Source: Wyeomyia smithii
Taxonomy: Eukaryota > Arthropoda > Insecta > Diptera > Culicidae
DNA length: 64,000 nucleotides
Direction: 5' to 3'
NCBI RefSeq assembly: GCF_029784165.1
Contig: NC_073695.1
Location: 215,501,493-215,565,492 of the forward strand
In this document: positions 21,877 through 34,574 of the stretch, piece by piece
Numbering within the stretch: position 1 is the stretch's first letter
Layout of the letters: each line of letters starts with the position of its first letter
Position numbers and translations under genes: made by a program
The notes under the pieces: model-generated
The model's input: the letters and a program-made list of their open reading frames with translations, nothing else
What the model was told of the DNA's origin: nothing
Database searches by the model: none

Positions 21877-24066
21877 CAGGTGGACTCGATTATATAGAGA
21901 CTCCATTATATATGATAATTCGATTATATATAATTTGAGATTTTAAAGTCATTTCATTCGAAGTGACCACGAAAAAGTACAAACTTGGACACGACAATCA
22001 CAGATTTTGCTCAAAGTTGGGAGAATTATTCATCTGCTGTCACTTTGGAAAAATCCCAAATTTGGTGTCGATTGGAATACCCCCCGCTCTGTGGGATCCT
22101 CCTGTTGATTGCAAAGTCACGCATTTTTTGTTCAAAATCTCTTTTCTCTTTTTCTTACAATTCATAGACGTAAGATGTACGAAAAATATTGATAGATGAC
22201 TTTTGAAGAAAATAAATCAAGGAATTCAGTAAAAATATAAGTTTTGAGTGTTGCCAGAAAAATTATTCTTGTATTTTAAAATTATATTCACATTTTGCGG
22301 CAAATGCAGCCATTTTTATTTTAAATTTGATAATTCATCGTGTTCCTTGGAAAATTTCACATAAGAAACAACTATCATTCCGAGGTAATATGAGCCAATC
22401 TCGAGATATACATTTTTACAAAAAGTTGTAAACTTCGTAATTATTTTTTTTTACATTTATTAGACGTAAGACACTTCGAAAATAGTGATAGGTGAATTTT
22501 AAAGGAAATAAACCAAGGAATCCATAAAAAATATTTTTTTTGACCAGAAGTGTTGCCAGATAGATAATTTTTGTATTTCAAAATTAAATTTGCAGTTTTT
22601 GGCAAATGCAGCTAATTTTATTTTATATTTGATGGTTTTATCGTATTTCTTAGAAAATTTTACGCAAGAAACACTTATCACTCCGTTGTATTATGAGCCA
22701 ATCTCGAGATATAGCATTTTGACGAAAATAGCTTTGAATTTTTTGAATAATTTTTCGTAAAAATGTTATATCTCAAGATTGGCTCATATTACCACAGGGT
22801 GGTAAGTGCTTCTTACGTAAAATTTTCTGAAAAACACGATGAAACCATCGAAATCAAAATAAAATTAGCTGCATTGGCCGAAAAATGCAAATTTGATTCT
22901 AAAATACAAAAATAATCTATCTGGCAACACTTCCGGGTAAAAACAATATTTTTTCTGGATTCCTTGATTTATTTTCTTTAAAATTCATCTATCACTATTT
23001 TCCGGGTGGCTTACGTCTATAAATTATAAAATAAAATAAATTTTTTCGTAAAAATGTTATATCTCGAGATAGGCTCATATAACCCCGGGATGATAGTTGT
23101 TTCTTATGTGAAATTTTTCAAGGAACACGATGAAATTATCAAATTTAAAATAAAAATGGCTGCATTTGCCGAAAAATGTAAATTTAGTTTTCAAATACAA
23201 AAATAATTTATCTGGCAACACTCAAAACTTATATTTTTTCTGGATGCCTTGGTTTATTTTCTTCAAAAATTATCCATCAGTATTTTTCGGACATCTTACG
23301 TCTGTGAATTGGAAGAAAAAAAAAATTTTTGACAAAAATTGCGCGACTTTGCAATAAAGAGGGGGGTCCTAGAGAGCGGGGGGTATTCCAATCGACACCA
23401 AAATTGGTATTTTTCCAAAGAGACAGTGGATGAATAATTCCCCCAACTTTAAACAAAATTTGTGAAGGTCGTGTCCAAGTGGCATGTACACTTCGTATGG
23501 AATGACCCATATAGAAGCAAAGAAGAATTTTTGTTTTAATTTCAAATTGGACTTATCTAGAGCTAATACATCGTAATAGAATATTTACAAAATACGTGAC
23601 GCTTGATAAAAAGGGGAAAAAACAGAAAAAAATAACAAAATATATTAATTTTGAAATTGTTTAAAAATTTAAAAAAAACTAGAAATACTTACATAAAAAT
23701 ACCTGAATAAAAATAAATTCAAAATAAAAAAAAAATCTTTAAAAATTTGAGAAATTGAACACAAACAAGTTGACAAATCTACATATACTTTTATATATTT
23801 TTTTTTAATAATTTTTCTACACATTTGACTGCAATTACATCAGAAATAACTACAAGATATGTATATTTTTTTTTGTAAAAAATGTGTTTTCTGACTTTTA
23901 GGAGGATGAATCAAAAATAAATTTCTTATTATTTATTGGGAAACAACTAATCATTTATGAAAAATAAATATAAAACACTTTTTTTTTCTCTGATTCGATT
24001 ATATATAAAATTCGATTATATATAGTGAAAAAAAATCGGAGACTATATATAGTCGAGTCCGACCTG
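21877..24066. mobile_element. Palindromic pogo/Tc1-like non-autonomous element
   Basis: The ends read CAGGTGGACTCGATTATATA and, inverted, CAGGTCGGACTCGACTATAT, flanked by TA on both sides (21875-21876, 24067-24068), as in Tc1/mariner/pogo elements. The interior is a large mirrored structure. A module of about 300 bp (AGACGTAAGA...GCAAATGCAGC...AATCTCGAGATAT) occurs twice in direct orientation (22165-22425, 22460-22705) and then twice inverted (22765-23010, 23060-23310). The outer stretch 21965-22110 is mirrored at 23355-23510. A further 23515-23940 is AT-rich and has no left-hand counterpart. No transposase frame is present. Confidence 0.8.
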
Positions 24067-24106
24067 TATTATAATATTTGCAGGAATTATTTTTCACCCC
24101 AAATAA

Positions 24107-24147
24107 CAAATGTTTGGTAGCCAACAGTGAAACTATACCAAACATTT
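24107..24147. repeat. Short hairpin
   Basis: AAATGTTTGGTA and TACCAAACATTT are exact inverted arms around a short loop just outside the palindromic element. Function unknown. Confidence 0.6.
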
Positions 24148-24276
24148 AAAATATAACATTCAAACACATATGAACAAACATGAACTATGCAAAAAACATG
24201 AAATAATATGTTTCAAATTTATGACGCGAAATTTTTCTTAGATCGTGGTATAATCGAAACGTCACTGTACTTATAT

Positions 24277-24365
24277 TTAGATTGGACTCGATAGAATAGA
24301 GACTCGATTATATAACATTCGATTAAAGGTCATTTCAGATTCGATTATTTATAGCAAGATTTTTT
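24277..24365 (+). mobile_element. Terminal fragment of the pogo-like family
   Basis: TTGGACTCGATAGAATAGAGACTCGATTATATAAC-type sequence closely resembles the left terminus at 21880, including the repeated CGATTAT words. No partner end was found, so this is a solo, decayed terminus. Confidence 0.5.
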
Positions 24366-24481
24366 TCTTTTTCAAATATTACTTTTTCCACAACTTTTGA
24401 ACAACGTTCGTTCAACTGATATCATTGTTATTCAAATCGGTTGTGTAGTTTCTGAGATAATGAAGTTTTGTGATTTTCATA

Positions 24482-24716
24482 TTTTGATACATTACAGACG
24501 AAATTACGGTCCGATTACAGTAAAAGTCAGTAGGATGTTATGAGGCAGCTAGACCTTGCATTTGACGTTAATTTTGTCAAAATCGGTTCAGCCATCTCGG
24601 AGAAAAGTGAGTGGGCTTGGGTAGTCTTCAGAATTTGTTTCTTTCTATAGCTGAATTTCACATTTTTAAACATAACAGGCAAAGTTAAAGTCCAATGGCA
24701 AAAAAATCAATAGGGT
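24482..24716 (+). repeat. Microsatellite-associated tandem repeat, left part
   Basis: TTATGAGGCAGCTAGACCTT followed by AAAATCGGTTCAGCCATCTC is repeated with small changes at 31649-31710 and partly at 31750-31800. The Bel/Pao element at 24717-31642 interrupts this tandem array. Confidence 0.7.
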
Positions 24717-25104
24717 TGTTGGGACAGTTTCGGACCTCTTTCTAGCGGCGTCGTAGTTTGATTAGACGGAGCTCTAAAGCTGTAATTTATTTTTTGCATT
24801 TAATTTTTAGTATAAATTTTGAATTAATAGTAACTTACAATTTTGGTCTTTTCATATAACTGTCACTAACAATATCAGACAATTTTCTCTAACTGAAACT
24901 TCTTATAAATTTTGAACAACGTGTTTCTTCCTTGCAGTAAAGAGTGTAAGTGAAAGACAATAGTGCTGATAAGGAGGAAGTGATCGATAAATGAGCAGGG
25001 TATTTTAGATTGTGGATCTCGCTATAATGGATTGACTTCAAGTGAGCAGGGTGTTTGAGAATGAATCTCGCACGGGCAGAGGCGCACGGGCAGTGCCCCC
25101 AACA
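24717..25104 (-). repeat. Bel/Pao 1 3' LTR
   Basis: 388 bp, TGTTGGG...CCCAACA. It contains the C-terminal codons and stop of the pol frame (to 25038). Confidence 0.95.
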
Positions 25105-28103
25105 TCCCCCGGCCCATAACGCTGGTCATTGATCTCCTGTGTGTCAGCGTTATCAATTTTCTTATGTAGTGAGTTGGTGTCCTGGATGTCCAATATCGCG
25201 ATCTTCGTAACAGGACGTCGTAGCACCCCATTCTGAGTTTTGACGAATGCCTGCCTTACTCGTCCGTCGCGTCCTGTCAATGTAGATAAAACTTTGCCGC
25301 GCAGCCACCCATTACGCGTGGATTCGTTCACAATAACCACCAGGTCCCCCTTTTTGCACTCCTTCGTATCTCCTGCCCACTTGGGGCGACAAGCTATTGT
25401 AGGAAGGTATTCCTTAATCCAGCGGTGCCAGAATTCGTCCACCAGACTTCTCATTAGCCTCCAGCTGTTTCTCGTCACTTGAGCATGCTCTATCTTGGGC
25501 TGTGGCCGTTGCGTTACTCCTTGGGAGCTTAGTAGCAAAAAGTGATTGGGGGTTGGTGATTCCTGTGCCTCATTGTCTAACGGAACGAATGTAAGTGGTC
25601 GTGAATTAACCACTCCTTCTGCTTCGATCAGGAGTGTGACAAGAGTTTCTTCATCAGGGTTTCTAGTGTTTGACAGCCCAGCAAAAGCGGTTTTAATCGA
25701 ACGAACGAGTCGCTCCCACGAACCGCCCATGTGGGGGGCTGAAGGGGGATTAAATATCCACTTAGTATTGGCGTTGGTAAACACCTCGGAAAGCTGTTGA
25801 TTGATCTGGCTCAGCTGCTCCTTCAGTTCGCGGCTGGTACCGATAAAATTGGTGCCGTTATCGCTCCAAATCTCCAACGGCGATCCTCTTCGTACCAGAA
25901 ACCGTCGAATAGCCATCTTGCATGAGTTTGTGGAAAGTGATTGCACTACTTCCAAGTGTACTGCTCGGATGGTGAGGCACGTGAATAAGGCAACCCATCT
26001 TTTCACCAGTGAACGCCCTATCTTCACCTGGATAGGGCCAAAATAGTCAAGGCCCACGTAAGAAAAAGGTCTGACAAACGGACTAAGCCTTGCTTCTGGG
26101 AGCGGGGCCATGCGTGGAATAATTGGTTTCGCTTTTCTTATTTTGCAGTGCATACATAGGTTTCCCACTTTCCGAAGCTGGGTGCGCAGAGATGGTATAT
26201 GGAATCGCTGTCTGAGTTCATTTACCACTGTCTCATTATTTTCGTGAAGGTAAATGCGGTGATACCAGTCTATCAAAATGATTGTGAGTGGGTGGGTTTT
26301 CGGCAAAATAACCGGGTACTTTGCTTGGAAAGGCAAAAAACTAGCCACGCATAGTCGAGAATCCATTCGAATCACGCCATGGTTGTCCATGAAAGGTGAT
26401 AATTTATAAATTCGGCTTGTTTTTTCTATTGAAACCGACAAGCCATTTTGAGTAAACTTTGTCAGTAGCTCTACTTCTTCCGGGAAGGCATGTTTTTGAA
26501 CTAGAAGCCATAAAGTGTCTTGGGCCCTATTCAATTCCTCCGGGGTAAGACAACCATGTTCAAGTGGTAATCCCTGTTTCTTTCGACGAAAGTTTTTTAT
26601 TGCACGGTGTACATATGCGACTGCACGCCAAACTCTTTCAAACTTAGAGAAACGGCTCCAATCGATTACCTCATTTACTACAATATATTGTACCAGACAA
26701 GGTTTCAGTTCTTCTGGGGTTTCTTCGCTTATAAACTGTCGTGGCCAAGATGCTTCTGTTTCTCTCAGGAACTGAGGTCCAGTAAACCAGCGACTTTCTG
26801 GGTACAAGTTAGGTCCTTTGCCCCATTTTGTTGCCTCGTCCGCCACATTTTGTTTCGTGGGTACCCACTTCCAATCTTCGGCATTAGTTTTGGAGAGGAT
26901 CTCTCCCATTCTACACGCCACAAACTGCCGGTAGCGGCGGTGATCGGAATTGATCCATGCGAGTACTGTTTTAGAGTCGGTCCATAACACCCTTCTCATG
27001 ATCGGTAAATTGTGACCTGCGCAGAGTGTTTTCATTAACCTACACCCGATAACGGCTGCCTGCAACTCCAACCGGGGCACAGAGAGGGACTTTAAAGGAG
27101 CAACCTTTGCTTTTGCGCCCACCAGTGCGCAGCGAAATTCGCCACGGATCTTTGCCCGAAAGTAGCCGACGCAGGCAAATGCTGTCTCACTGGCGTCGAC
27201 AAATATGTGAAGCTGGAGATCTTCAATCTCATCTGATGTCACATTCGGGAAATAGGCGCGGGAGATGCTTACTTGCTTGAGATCATCGAATAAGCTCGTC
27301 CACCGATGCCAGCTTTCGAGGATATCCCCTCCGACATTGTCGTCCCAGCCAGCCTTTGTCCGCCAGATGTTCTGTATTATTACACGGCCATGGATAAAAA
27401 AGTGAGACAGTAAGCCAAGTGGATCGTACTGGCTCATCACGCACCGTAAAATGCCCCTCTTAGTCGGGGCGATTGCAGCCAAGTTCATTGCATTGGTATA
27501 GACGAAGACATCAGGTTCAGATGCCCAAAGCATCCCCAAAACTCTCTCAGTCCGCCCGCTTTTGTCTACATCAACTGCCTTCTCGCGCTGTACATCTGTT
27601 CCTCCGATTCGTCGAAGGACTGCAGCAGAATTAGACAACCAGTTCCGCATGGTGAAACCGCCTTCTTTGTGCACTAACTTGACCTCCTCTGCCACTCGAC
27701 ACGCTTCTTCTTCGCTATCAAAGCTGTCCAGATAGTCATCAACATAATGCCGCTGCTGGATCGCCTCAACTGCCCTAGGATAACGATCGATAAATTCTTG
27801 AGCGTTCAGGTTTTTAATGTACTGCACTGAACATGGCGAAGACGTCGAACCAAACGTTGCCACGTCCATTATAAAAATCCGCGGTGTTTGACTTGGGTCA
27901 TCTCGCATAAGGAAACGCTGGGAGTTACGATCCTCTAATCGTATTTTAGCCTGATGGAACATTTCTTGTAGGTCGCCACCCAGGGCTACTTTGCGTTCTC
28001 TAAACCCGTACAGGACTGTTGAGAGTGGTACGATGAGATCCGGTCTTTTCAGCAGCATACTATTCAGCGAAATCCCATCGACTTTAGCAGCGGCGTCCCA
28101 CAC
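25038..28103 (-). pseudogene. Bel/Pao 1 pol: RT, RNase H, integrase
   Basis: About 1021 codons of the pol part. The reverse transcriptase active site YVDDYLDSF is near residue 118. RNase H motifs are IFVDASE (near 299), LELQAAVIGCRL and WTDSKTVLAW. The integrase has an HHCC zinc domain ending in CMHCKIRKAKP and the DDE core, GLDYFGPI (near 682), IWSDNGTNF (near 746) and GSWERLVRS (near 792). The frame ends inside the 3' LTR. The RT start lies upstream in another frame: an extra base in the A-run near 28131 shifts the frame, so residue 1 here is not a true start. This frame is in register with the gag frame. As read, the protein is separated from gag by two frameshifts. All catalytic residues named are intact. 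Confidence 0.9.
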
Positions 28104-28235
28104 GAGGCGAATCTTATTTGGTTTTTTTCGGATTGAGAACCACGTTTAACGGCAAATACCAGACCAAGCGTGGGTCCGCTGTTTCTATTTCCTCCTGCGT
28201 CGCTTCGTGAATATATCCTTTTTGTTGGTATTCAA

Positions 28236-31223
28236 TCATTTGCCGTCGAACGTTTTCTTCGATGAGAGAATTTGCTTTAGCCGTCTTTCAAAGCACTTTA
28301 GCCTGCGCATCGCCATGGGATAGCTATCCGGGAATTCCACATGATCATGTCGCCACAATAGTCCAGTTTCGAAGCCTCCATCGATTCTTTTCGTTGTTTG
28401 CTCAAGGATTAATCTTGCCCGCTTTTCATCATCCGATTCCGGTCCTTTGTCAGCCGAAACGCCGACGTTCTCTACGGTAAAATATTGTTTAACCATTTCG
28501 TGTAACTGAGTATCGCCTGTGCATTCACAAATATGGAAGGTATAGCAACGACTCTGCATCCGTTGTTCCACTGGTCCATACACCGCCCATCCAAGCCGGG
28601 TTTTTGCAGCAACAGGCTCGCCTGTTCGCCCTTCTCGGAGTTTCTTGGTAGCGGTCAACATTGTATGTCCCGCGCCTATCAGAATTCCGGGTGTCACAGA
28701 CTCGTAATCCACGACTGGCAGCTTACGAAGATGTTGGTAGTGTTCAGCTAGCTCCCGGTACCGAAGCGATTGTGTCGGGAGTGCAAGTGTCCTAACAGTT
28801 CGAACGCCTTCAAGCTTATATCGACGGTCTGAATTGTTTCCTGATATTTCTATCGTAACTTCTTGAGAGTTTTCTTCATCTCTAGTAACATTACCTGTCC
28901 ACGATAAGCACAGACGTTTTTTGATACCCTCAACATCGAGTGCATCTGCAATCCATTTTTCCATCAACGTAACTGAAGACCCCTCATCGAGGAAAGCGAA
29001 ATTATCAACACTTCTTCCTTTTGCTGAAATAGTCACCGGTAAAATGCGAAACAGCGTGGTACCCTGACTGTGCCGGTGTGTGTTGACTCCTTCCATTTGA
29101 TTCCGAATTGCAACGGTGTCTCTATAACTAGATGACGCACTTGCCGACATTGGCGTTGAAGAACCACGATGTAATAACGGGTGATGGCGCATTTGACACC
29201 CTTGCATCTCACAACGTATTTGAGAACGGCACGGTTTCCTCCCGTGCTTGCCAAGGCAAATGCGGCATAGCTGGTGATTTTGTACAACCTTCCATCTGTC
29301 GACTCCACTCATATTTTTAAAAACGCCACACTCTTTTACTTTATGATCTGGATCGCTGCAGATAAAACATCGCACCGGTGAATTTTCTGTTTTTATAGAA
29401 CTCGATCTCGATTTTGCCTGTTCACTCACTTCCGCTGAATTTGCATGAGCGTTGACGAACCCTTTCGGCTTATCCCCTCTGCCTACCTTCGCGTTAGTAG
29501 GCTCAAGCGTCAGTGTGACATCCGCCGCAGCAGACACTAGATTTGCCATATAGCTGCCAAAAACACGTAAATCTGCGACCATATACTGCCGTTTATATAC
29601 CACCCAATCCAATTTCAGGTGTGCGGGTAATTTGTCGATTAGCTCTTGTAAGAGAACTGGATTAGAGAGATGAGCCACTTGATCCGCTGCCACTAGATAA
29701 TCGCAAAAATTCTGCACTGCCATACCAAACGTTACTAATGTTTTCAGATTTTCCGCTTTCGGGGCCGGAACTTCCCTGACTTTTAAGAGAAGAGCATGAA
29801 TTATCTGCTCAGGACGTCCATACAAAAGCTGCAGTGTTTGCATCACCTGTGGTACCGCAGAGGGAAGTAGAAGACGGCTTCGTACTGCTTCCAATGCACT
29901 GCCCTTTAGACAGCGTTGAAGTCGGCCGAGGTTCTCCACTTCACTGTAACCACAAGCCTCTGTTGACGTGTAAAATGCACTATAAAACATGGGCCACTCC
30001 TCAGGGCTCCCACTAAACGCAGGAAGATCTTTCGGCATAACGTGCCTGGCGGCTAACTGGCGGGATGTAGGTACACCTTGATCGATACTATTTTCTACCG
30101 ATAATGATTGACCGGCACCAGGAATATTGCAATGATTCCCTACCGGAATTGTTTGATTGGAACCAGGAATATTGCCAAGGTTTCGTACTGGAATTGTTTG
30201 ATTGGCACCAGAAATATTGGGAGTATACTGAGATACGGACACGGGAACGTATGGGAATGTATTTGCGTTCGAAATATTGATATGAGAATAAGCTGGCCCT
30301 GCACTAGTGAGTGGATATTGAGAAACTTGTCCTAACCCTACTTGCAGTTGGTTGTTATATCTTTGTAAATGATTATTCTGACTTACATTTGTTCCAAACA
30401 AACCAATCGTACTTATTGTCGGCGGCAGTGATTGGGTAAGAACCGTCTGATTCGTCACTGGATCAACCCAAGGTGTTGCTGTCGCTGACGTAATAGGTGT
30501 CGACGATCCGAGGTTGTATCTCCCCCCACCGGAGAGAAAATCGTGCCCGTAACTGGTGGTCGATCTCACTGCACTCGGGTACGTTGACGCACATGTAGGA
30601 TGAACACTCCTCGGCAGTACAGAGGATGACATTGGTGGTATTCCGAAGGAATTAATTCCTGTAGCAGCAGTATTAACGAGCGAAAACGGTACTGGAGCAT
30701 TTTCGACACCTTGGAGAGTGCTTCTCGAAGAACTCGAACTCGAAGTAACGCAGGTGTTGTTATCGACTTGGGAACCATCAGCTACCTCAGCTAAAGTCGT
30801 TAAAAACTCGCATCGTCTTCGCCATGCCGCCTGTTCCACTTGTAGCTTTTTCCTCTCGCACTCCATTGTACGATCTAACTCGATCTCTCGCAAAAGAAAC
30901 GCCTGTTGTTCTTCCAGTAATTTGAGGTTGAGCTTTGTTCTCTCTGCCTTTGGGTCAAGCACACTCGTTTCCTTGCAAGTAGTTGGTGGTGGTTCACTGG
31001 TCGACATCGAAACTACTGCAGAACTTGTGACAACTGGCTCGTTGGCCACGCCGCTACCGATACAATCATGGCACTTCCAATTTAATTCCTTCCTCCCGTC
31101 GTCAAATCCCACACAGCCGTAGTGGAACCATCCGCCACATCTACCTTCGCACTGGACCAGATCATCGATATCATTGGCCAGCTCGCAGCAACGGCAATCG
31201 AATCGGCTGGATTCAGACATCAT
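28236..31223 (-). pseudogene. Bel/Pao 1 gag and protease with PHD finger
   Basis: The start is the ATG pair at 31223, only 32 bases inside the 5' LTR; the open frame extends to a GTG at 31238. Residues about 9-60 form a complete C4HC3 PHD finger pattern (CRCC, QCEGRC, HYGC, CHDC). A charged coiled-coil-like stretch follows, then a Ser/Thr/Asn-rich linker, a gag core (PAFSGSPEEWPMFYSAF), a CCHC knuckle CFICSDPDHKVKEC near residue 620, a second Cys/His cluster, and an aspartic protease motif FLDEGSSVTLM near residue 750. The frame is lost near 28282 by a one-base deletion and stops at 28236. The shifted frame carries on the expected RT N-terminus until 28131. A PHD finger in gag is an unusual addition. 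Confidence 0.9.
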
Positions 31224-31255
31224 TCTCCAACAAACCACAAAATTCTTTAGAGAAT

Positions 31256-31642
31256 TGTTGGGACAGTTTCGGACCTCTTTCTAGCGGCGTCGTAGTTTGA
31301 TTAGACGGAGCTCTAAAGCTGTAATTTATTTTTTGCATTTAATTTTTAGTATAAATTTTGAATTAATAGTAACTTACAATTTTGGTCTTTTCATATAACT
31401 GTCACTAACAATATCAGACAATTTTCTCTAACTGAAACTTCTTATAAATTTTGAACAACGTGTTTTTCCTTGCAGTAAAGAGTGTAAGTGAAAGACAATA
31501 GTGCTGATAAGGAGGAAGTGATCGATAAATGAGCAGGGTATTTTAGATTGTGGATCTCGCTATAATGGATTGACTTCAAGTGAGCAGGGTGTTTGAGAAT
31601 GAATCTCGCACGGGCAGAGGCGCACGGGCAGTGCCCCCAACA
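31256..31642 (-). repeat. Bel/Pao 1 5' LTR
   Basis: 387 bp, the same sequence as 24717-25104 apart from a one-base indel. On the minus strand the leader between the LTR and the gag ATG is only 32 bases. No TGG primer-binding site directly adjoins the LTR; the first TGG is 18 bases in. Confidence 0.95.
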
Positions 31643-31822
31643 AGGGTCTTATGAGGCAACTGGACCTTCCATATGACACTGATTTTATGAAAATCGGTCC
31701 AGCCGTCTTTGAGAAACATTCGTGAGATTAAATATTCTCCAGAACACGACCTTTCATTTGAGAATAATTTTATGAAAATCGGTCCAGCCATCTCTGAGAA
31801 AATCGAGTGAGATTGACAAGTT
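31643..31822 (+). repeat. Microsatellite-associated tandem repeat, right part
   Basis: Continues the array interrupted at 24716, with two copies of AAAATCGGTCCAGCC, and runs directly into the CA microsatellite. Confidence 0.7.
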
Positions 31823-31855
31823 GCACACACAAACACACAAACATGCACACACACA

Positions 31856-31922
<67 letters not shown>

Positions 31923-31947
31923 ACACACACTCAGACACACATAATAC

Positions 31948-32001
<54 letters not shown>
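31823..32001 (+). repeat. (CA)n and (GA)n microsatellites
   Basis: CA/ACAC repeats 31823-31940 with minor interruptions, then GA repeats 31948-32001. The open frames across it are low-complexity artefacts. Confidence 0.95.
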
Positions 32002-32002
<1 letters not shown>

Positions 32003-32209
32003 AAGGCAAATACAATATTTTAATCATGTCATAGGCTACACTATTTCATTTATCGAGGGGTAATAATTAGAAATTTCGAGAACAAAGTTTGTATTTCACA
32101 TCAACAAATCAAAATTCGTATATCAAAATAGTTATGAGTTACATAAAAAGAATGGTTAAGGCTTCAAATGGTGAGTTGACAACCTGGAAAGAGCGACCGA
32201 CTTAGTTCT
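32002..32209. other. Unassigned AT-rich sequence
   Basis: Nothing recognisable. Confidence 0.5.
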
Positions 32210-32639
32210 GGTCCTCACAAGTTCCTATCTTACGCCTCCACGAGACACATGATCACAATAGACTGCCAGCTGGAACATGGACACAGCTGGTTGGCGTAGC
32301 CTGGGCAATGTTGTCAATCTGGCAATAGCTAAGTGAGAAGGTGCGACGCGATCATTGGCGTGCTAACCATATTCCGGCAGTATAGGAAATGCTTCGCAAA
32401 CCTGAGCGTCTGTTGACCAACATGGTGCGGCTCAAAACAGCGTCTGTTCTCCATGTTATGAGCGGCTGATCGACGTCCTGGTGTCAACGTGGGACTCTAA
32501 ATAGTGCTGACACGATGGTCCTCCGGCGAGACAGGAGGTTGGTGCAGGCCTTACAAGCCAGCCGTAAAAATCATCAGTACAGGAAGCAAACAATGTAAAT
32601 TCGGACCGGAACAATCGGATAGACCCAGGCAACGGAAAC

Positions 32640-33341
32640 GGGCTAACGATTGGAAACTCGGATCATGGAACTGCAAGTCCCTTAATTTTTTTGGGAAGTA
32701 CCCGCATTCTTTCCGACTTATTGAAGGTCCGCAAGTTCGACTTTGTAGCGCTGAAGGAGGTATGCTGGACGGGAGTATCGCTACATACGCATAAAGATGG
32801 TTATACCATCTACGAAATGCAGGAGCGCGTGATTGGGTGGTGGCCAATCGACTATAGAATGTACAAGTTGAGGATTAGAGGCCGTTTCTTCGATGTGAGC
32901 ATAATTAATGTGCACAGCCCTCACCTAGGGAGTAACGACGACGATAATGACGCCTTTTACGCGCAGCTGGAGCATGCATACGATAGCTGCCCAAAACATG
33001 ACGTCAAAATCGTTATCGGAAATTTTAACGCTCAGGTAGGCCAAGAGGAGGAATTTGGACCGGTTATTGCAAAGTTCAGCGCTCACCGGCTAACGAACGA
33101 AAACGGCCTTCGACTAATTGACTTCGCCGCCTCCAAGAACAGGGTCATACGTAGTACCTACTATACCCTCCCACGAATCGATCACGTTTTGATTGATGGA
33201 AGCCACTTCTCGGATATTATCCACGTCCGAACCTACCGTGGCGCAAACGTCGATTCTGACCACTATGTTCTGATGGTCAAAATACGCCAAAGACTTTCGA
33301 TTGTCAACAACATACGCCAACAACTCCGAAGTCGTTACTGA
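32640..33341 (+). pseudogene. RTE-like endonuclease domain, frameshifted
   Basis: APE-type endonuclease that would nick the target for primed reverse transcription. The first frame has SWNCKSLN near 32666; a frameshift near 32690 moves to the main frame 32691-33341 with KEVCWTG, VIGNFNAQVG, IDHVLIDG and DSDHYVLMV. The usual GDFN motif reads GNFN, so a catalytic Asp appears replaced by Asn. Stops follow at 33341 and the frame is broken repeatedly to 33540. It is non-functional. Confidence 0.8.
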
Positions 33342-33554
33342 TTAAGTGCAAAGCCTTGAGGCAGCACTGCTGGAAGAGGTTGAACTCATCGAAGCCCCTC
33401 TAGAGGACTGCTAGAGTAATGTAAAAGCAGCCATTAACAGCGCAGTGGAAGATGCCATAGGGTTCGTCAAGAGGAATCGACGAAACGACGCGAAATAAAC
33501 TGAAGCGAAGACAGCAGACCCATCCACAGTGGGGCGAATCCATGCAAATGCTGA

Positions 33555-34574
<1,020 letters not shown>

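Larger units (their letters stand above)
24717..31642 (-). mobile_element. Bel/Pao LTR retrotransposon 1 (6.9 kb)
   Basis: Full-length element on the minus strand. LTRs at 24717-25104 and 31256-31642 begin TGTTGGG and end CCCAACA. The target duplication AGGGT is exact (24712-24716, 31643-31647). The gene order gag, protease, reverse transcriptase, RNase H, integrase is that of Bel/Pao. A purine-rich tract (GGGCCGGGGGA on the minus strand) abuts the 3' LTR. The LTRs differ by a single base indel near 24929/31466, so the insertion is recent. Two compensating indels interrupt gag-pol (see the coding entries). Confidence 0.95.

Noticed and set aside
26515..26987. Plus-strand open frames within Bel/Pao 1
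   Set aside because: Shadows of the pol frame on the opposite strand.
31576..32063. Open frames rich in CV, LS or HT repeats
   Set aside because: Translations of (CA)n and (GA)n.
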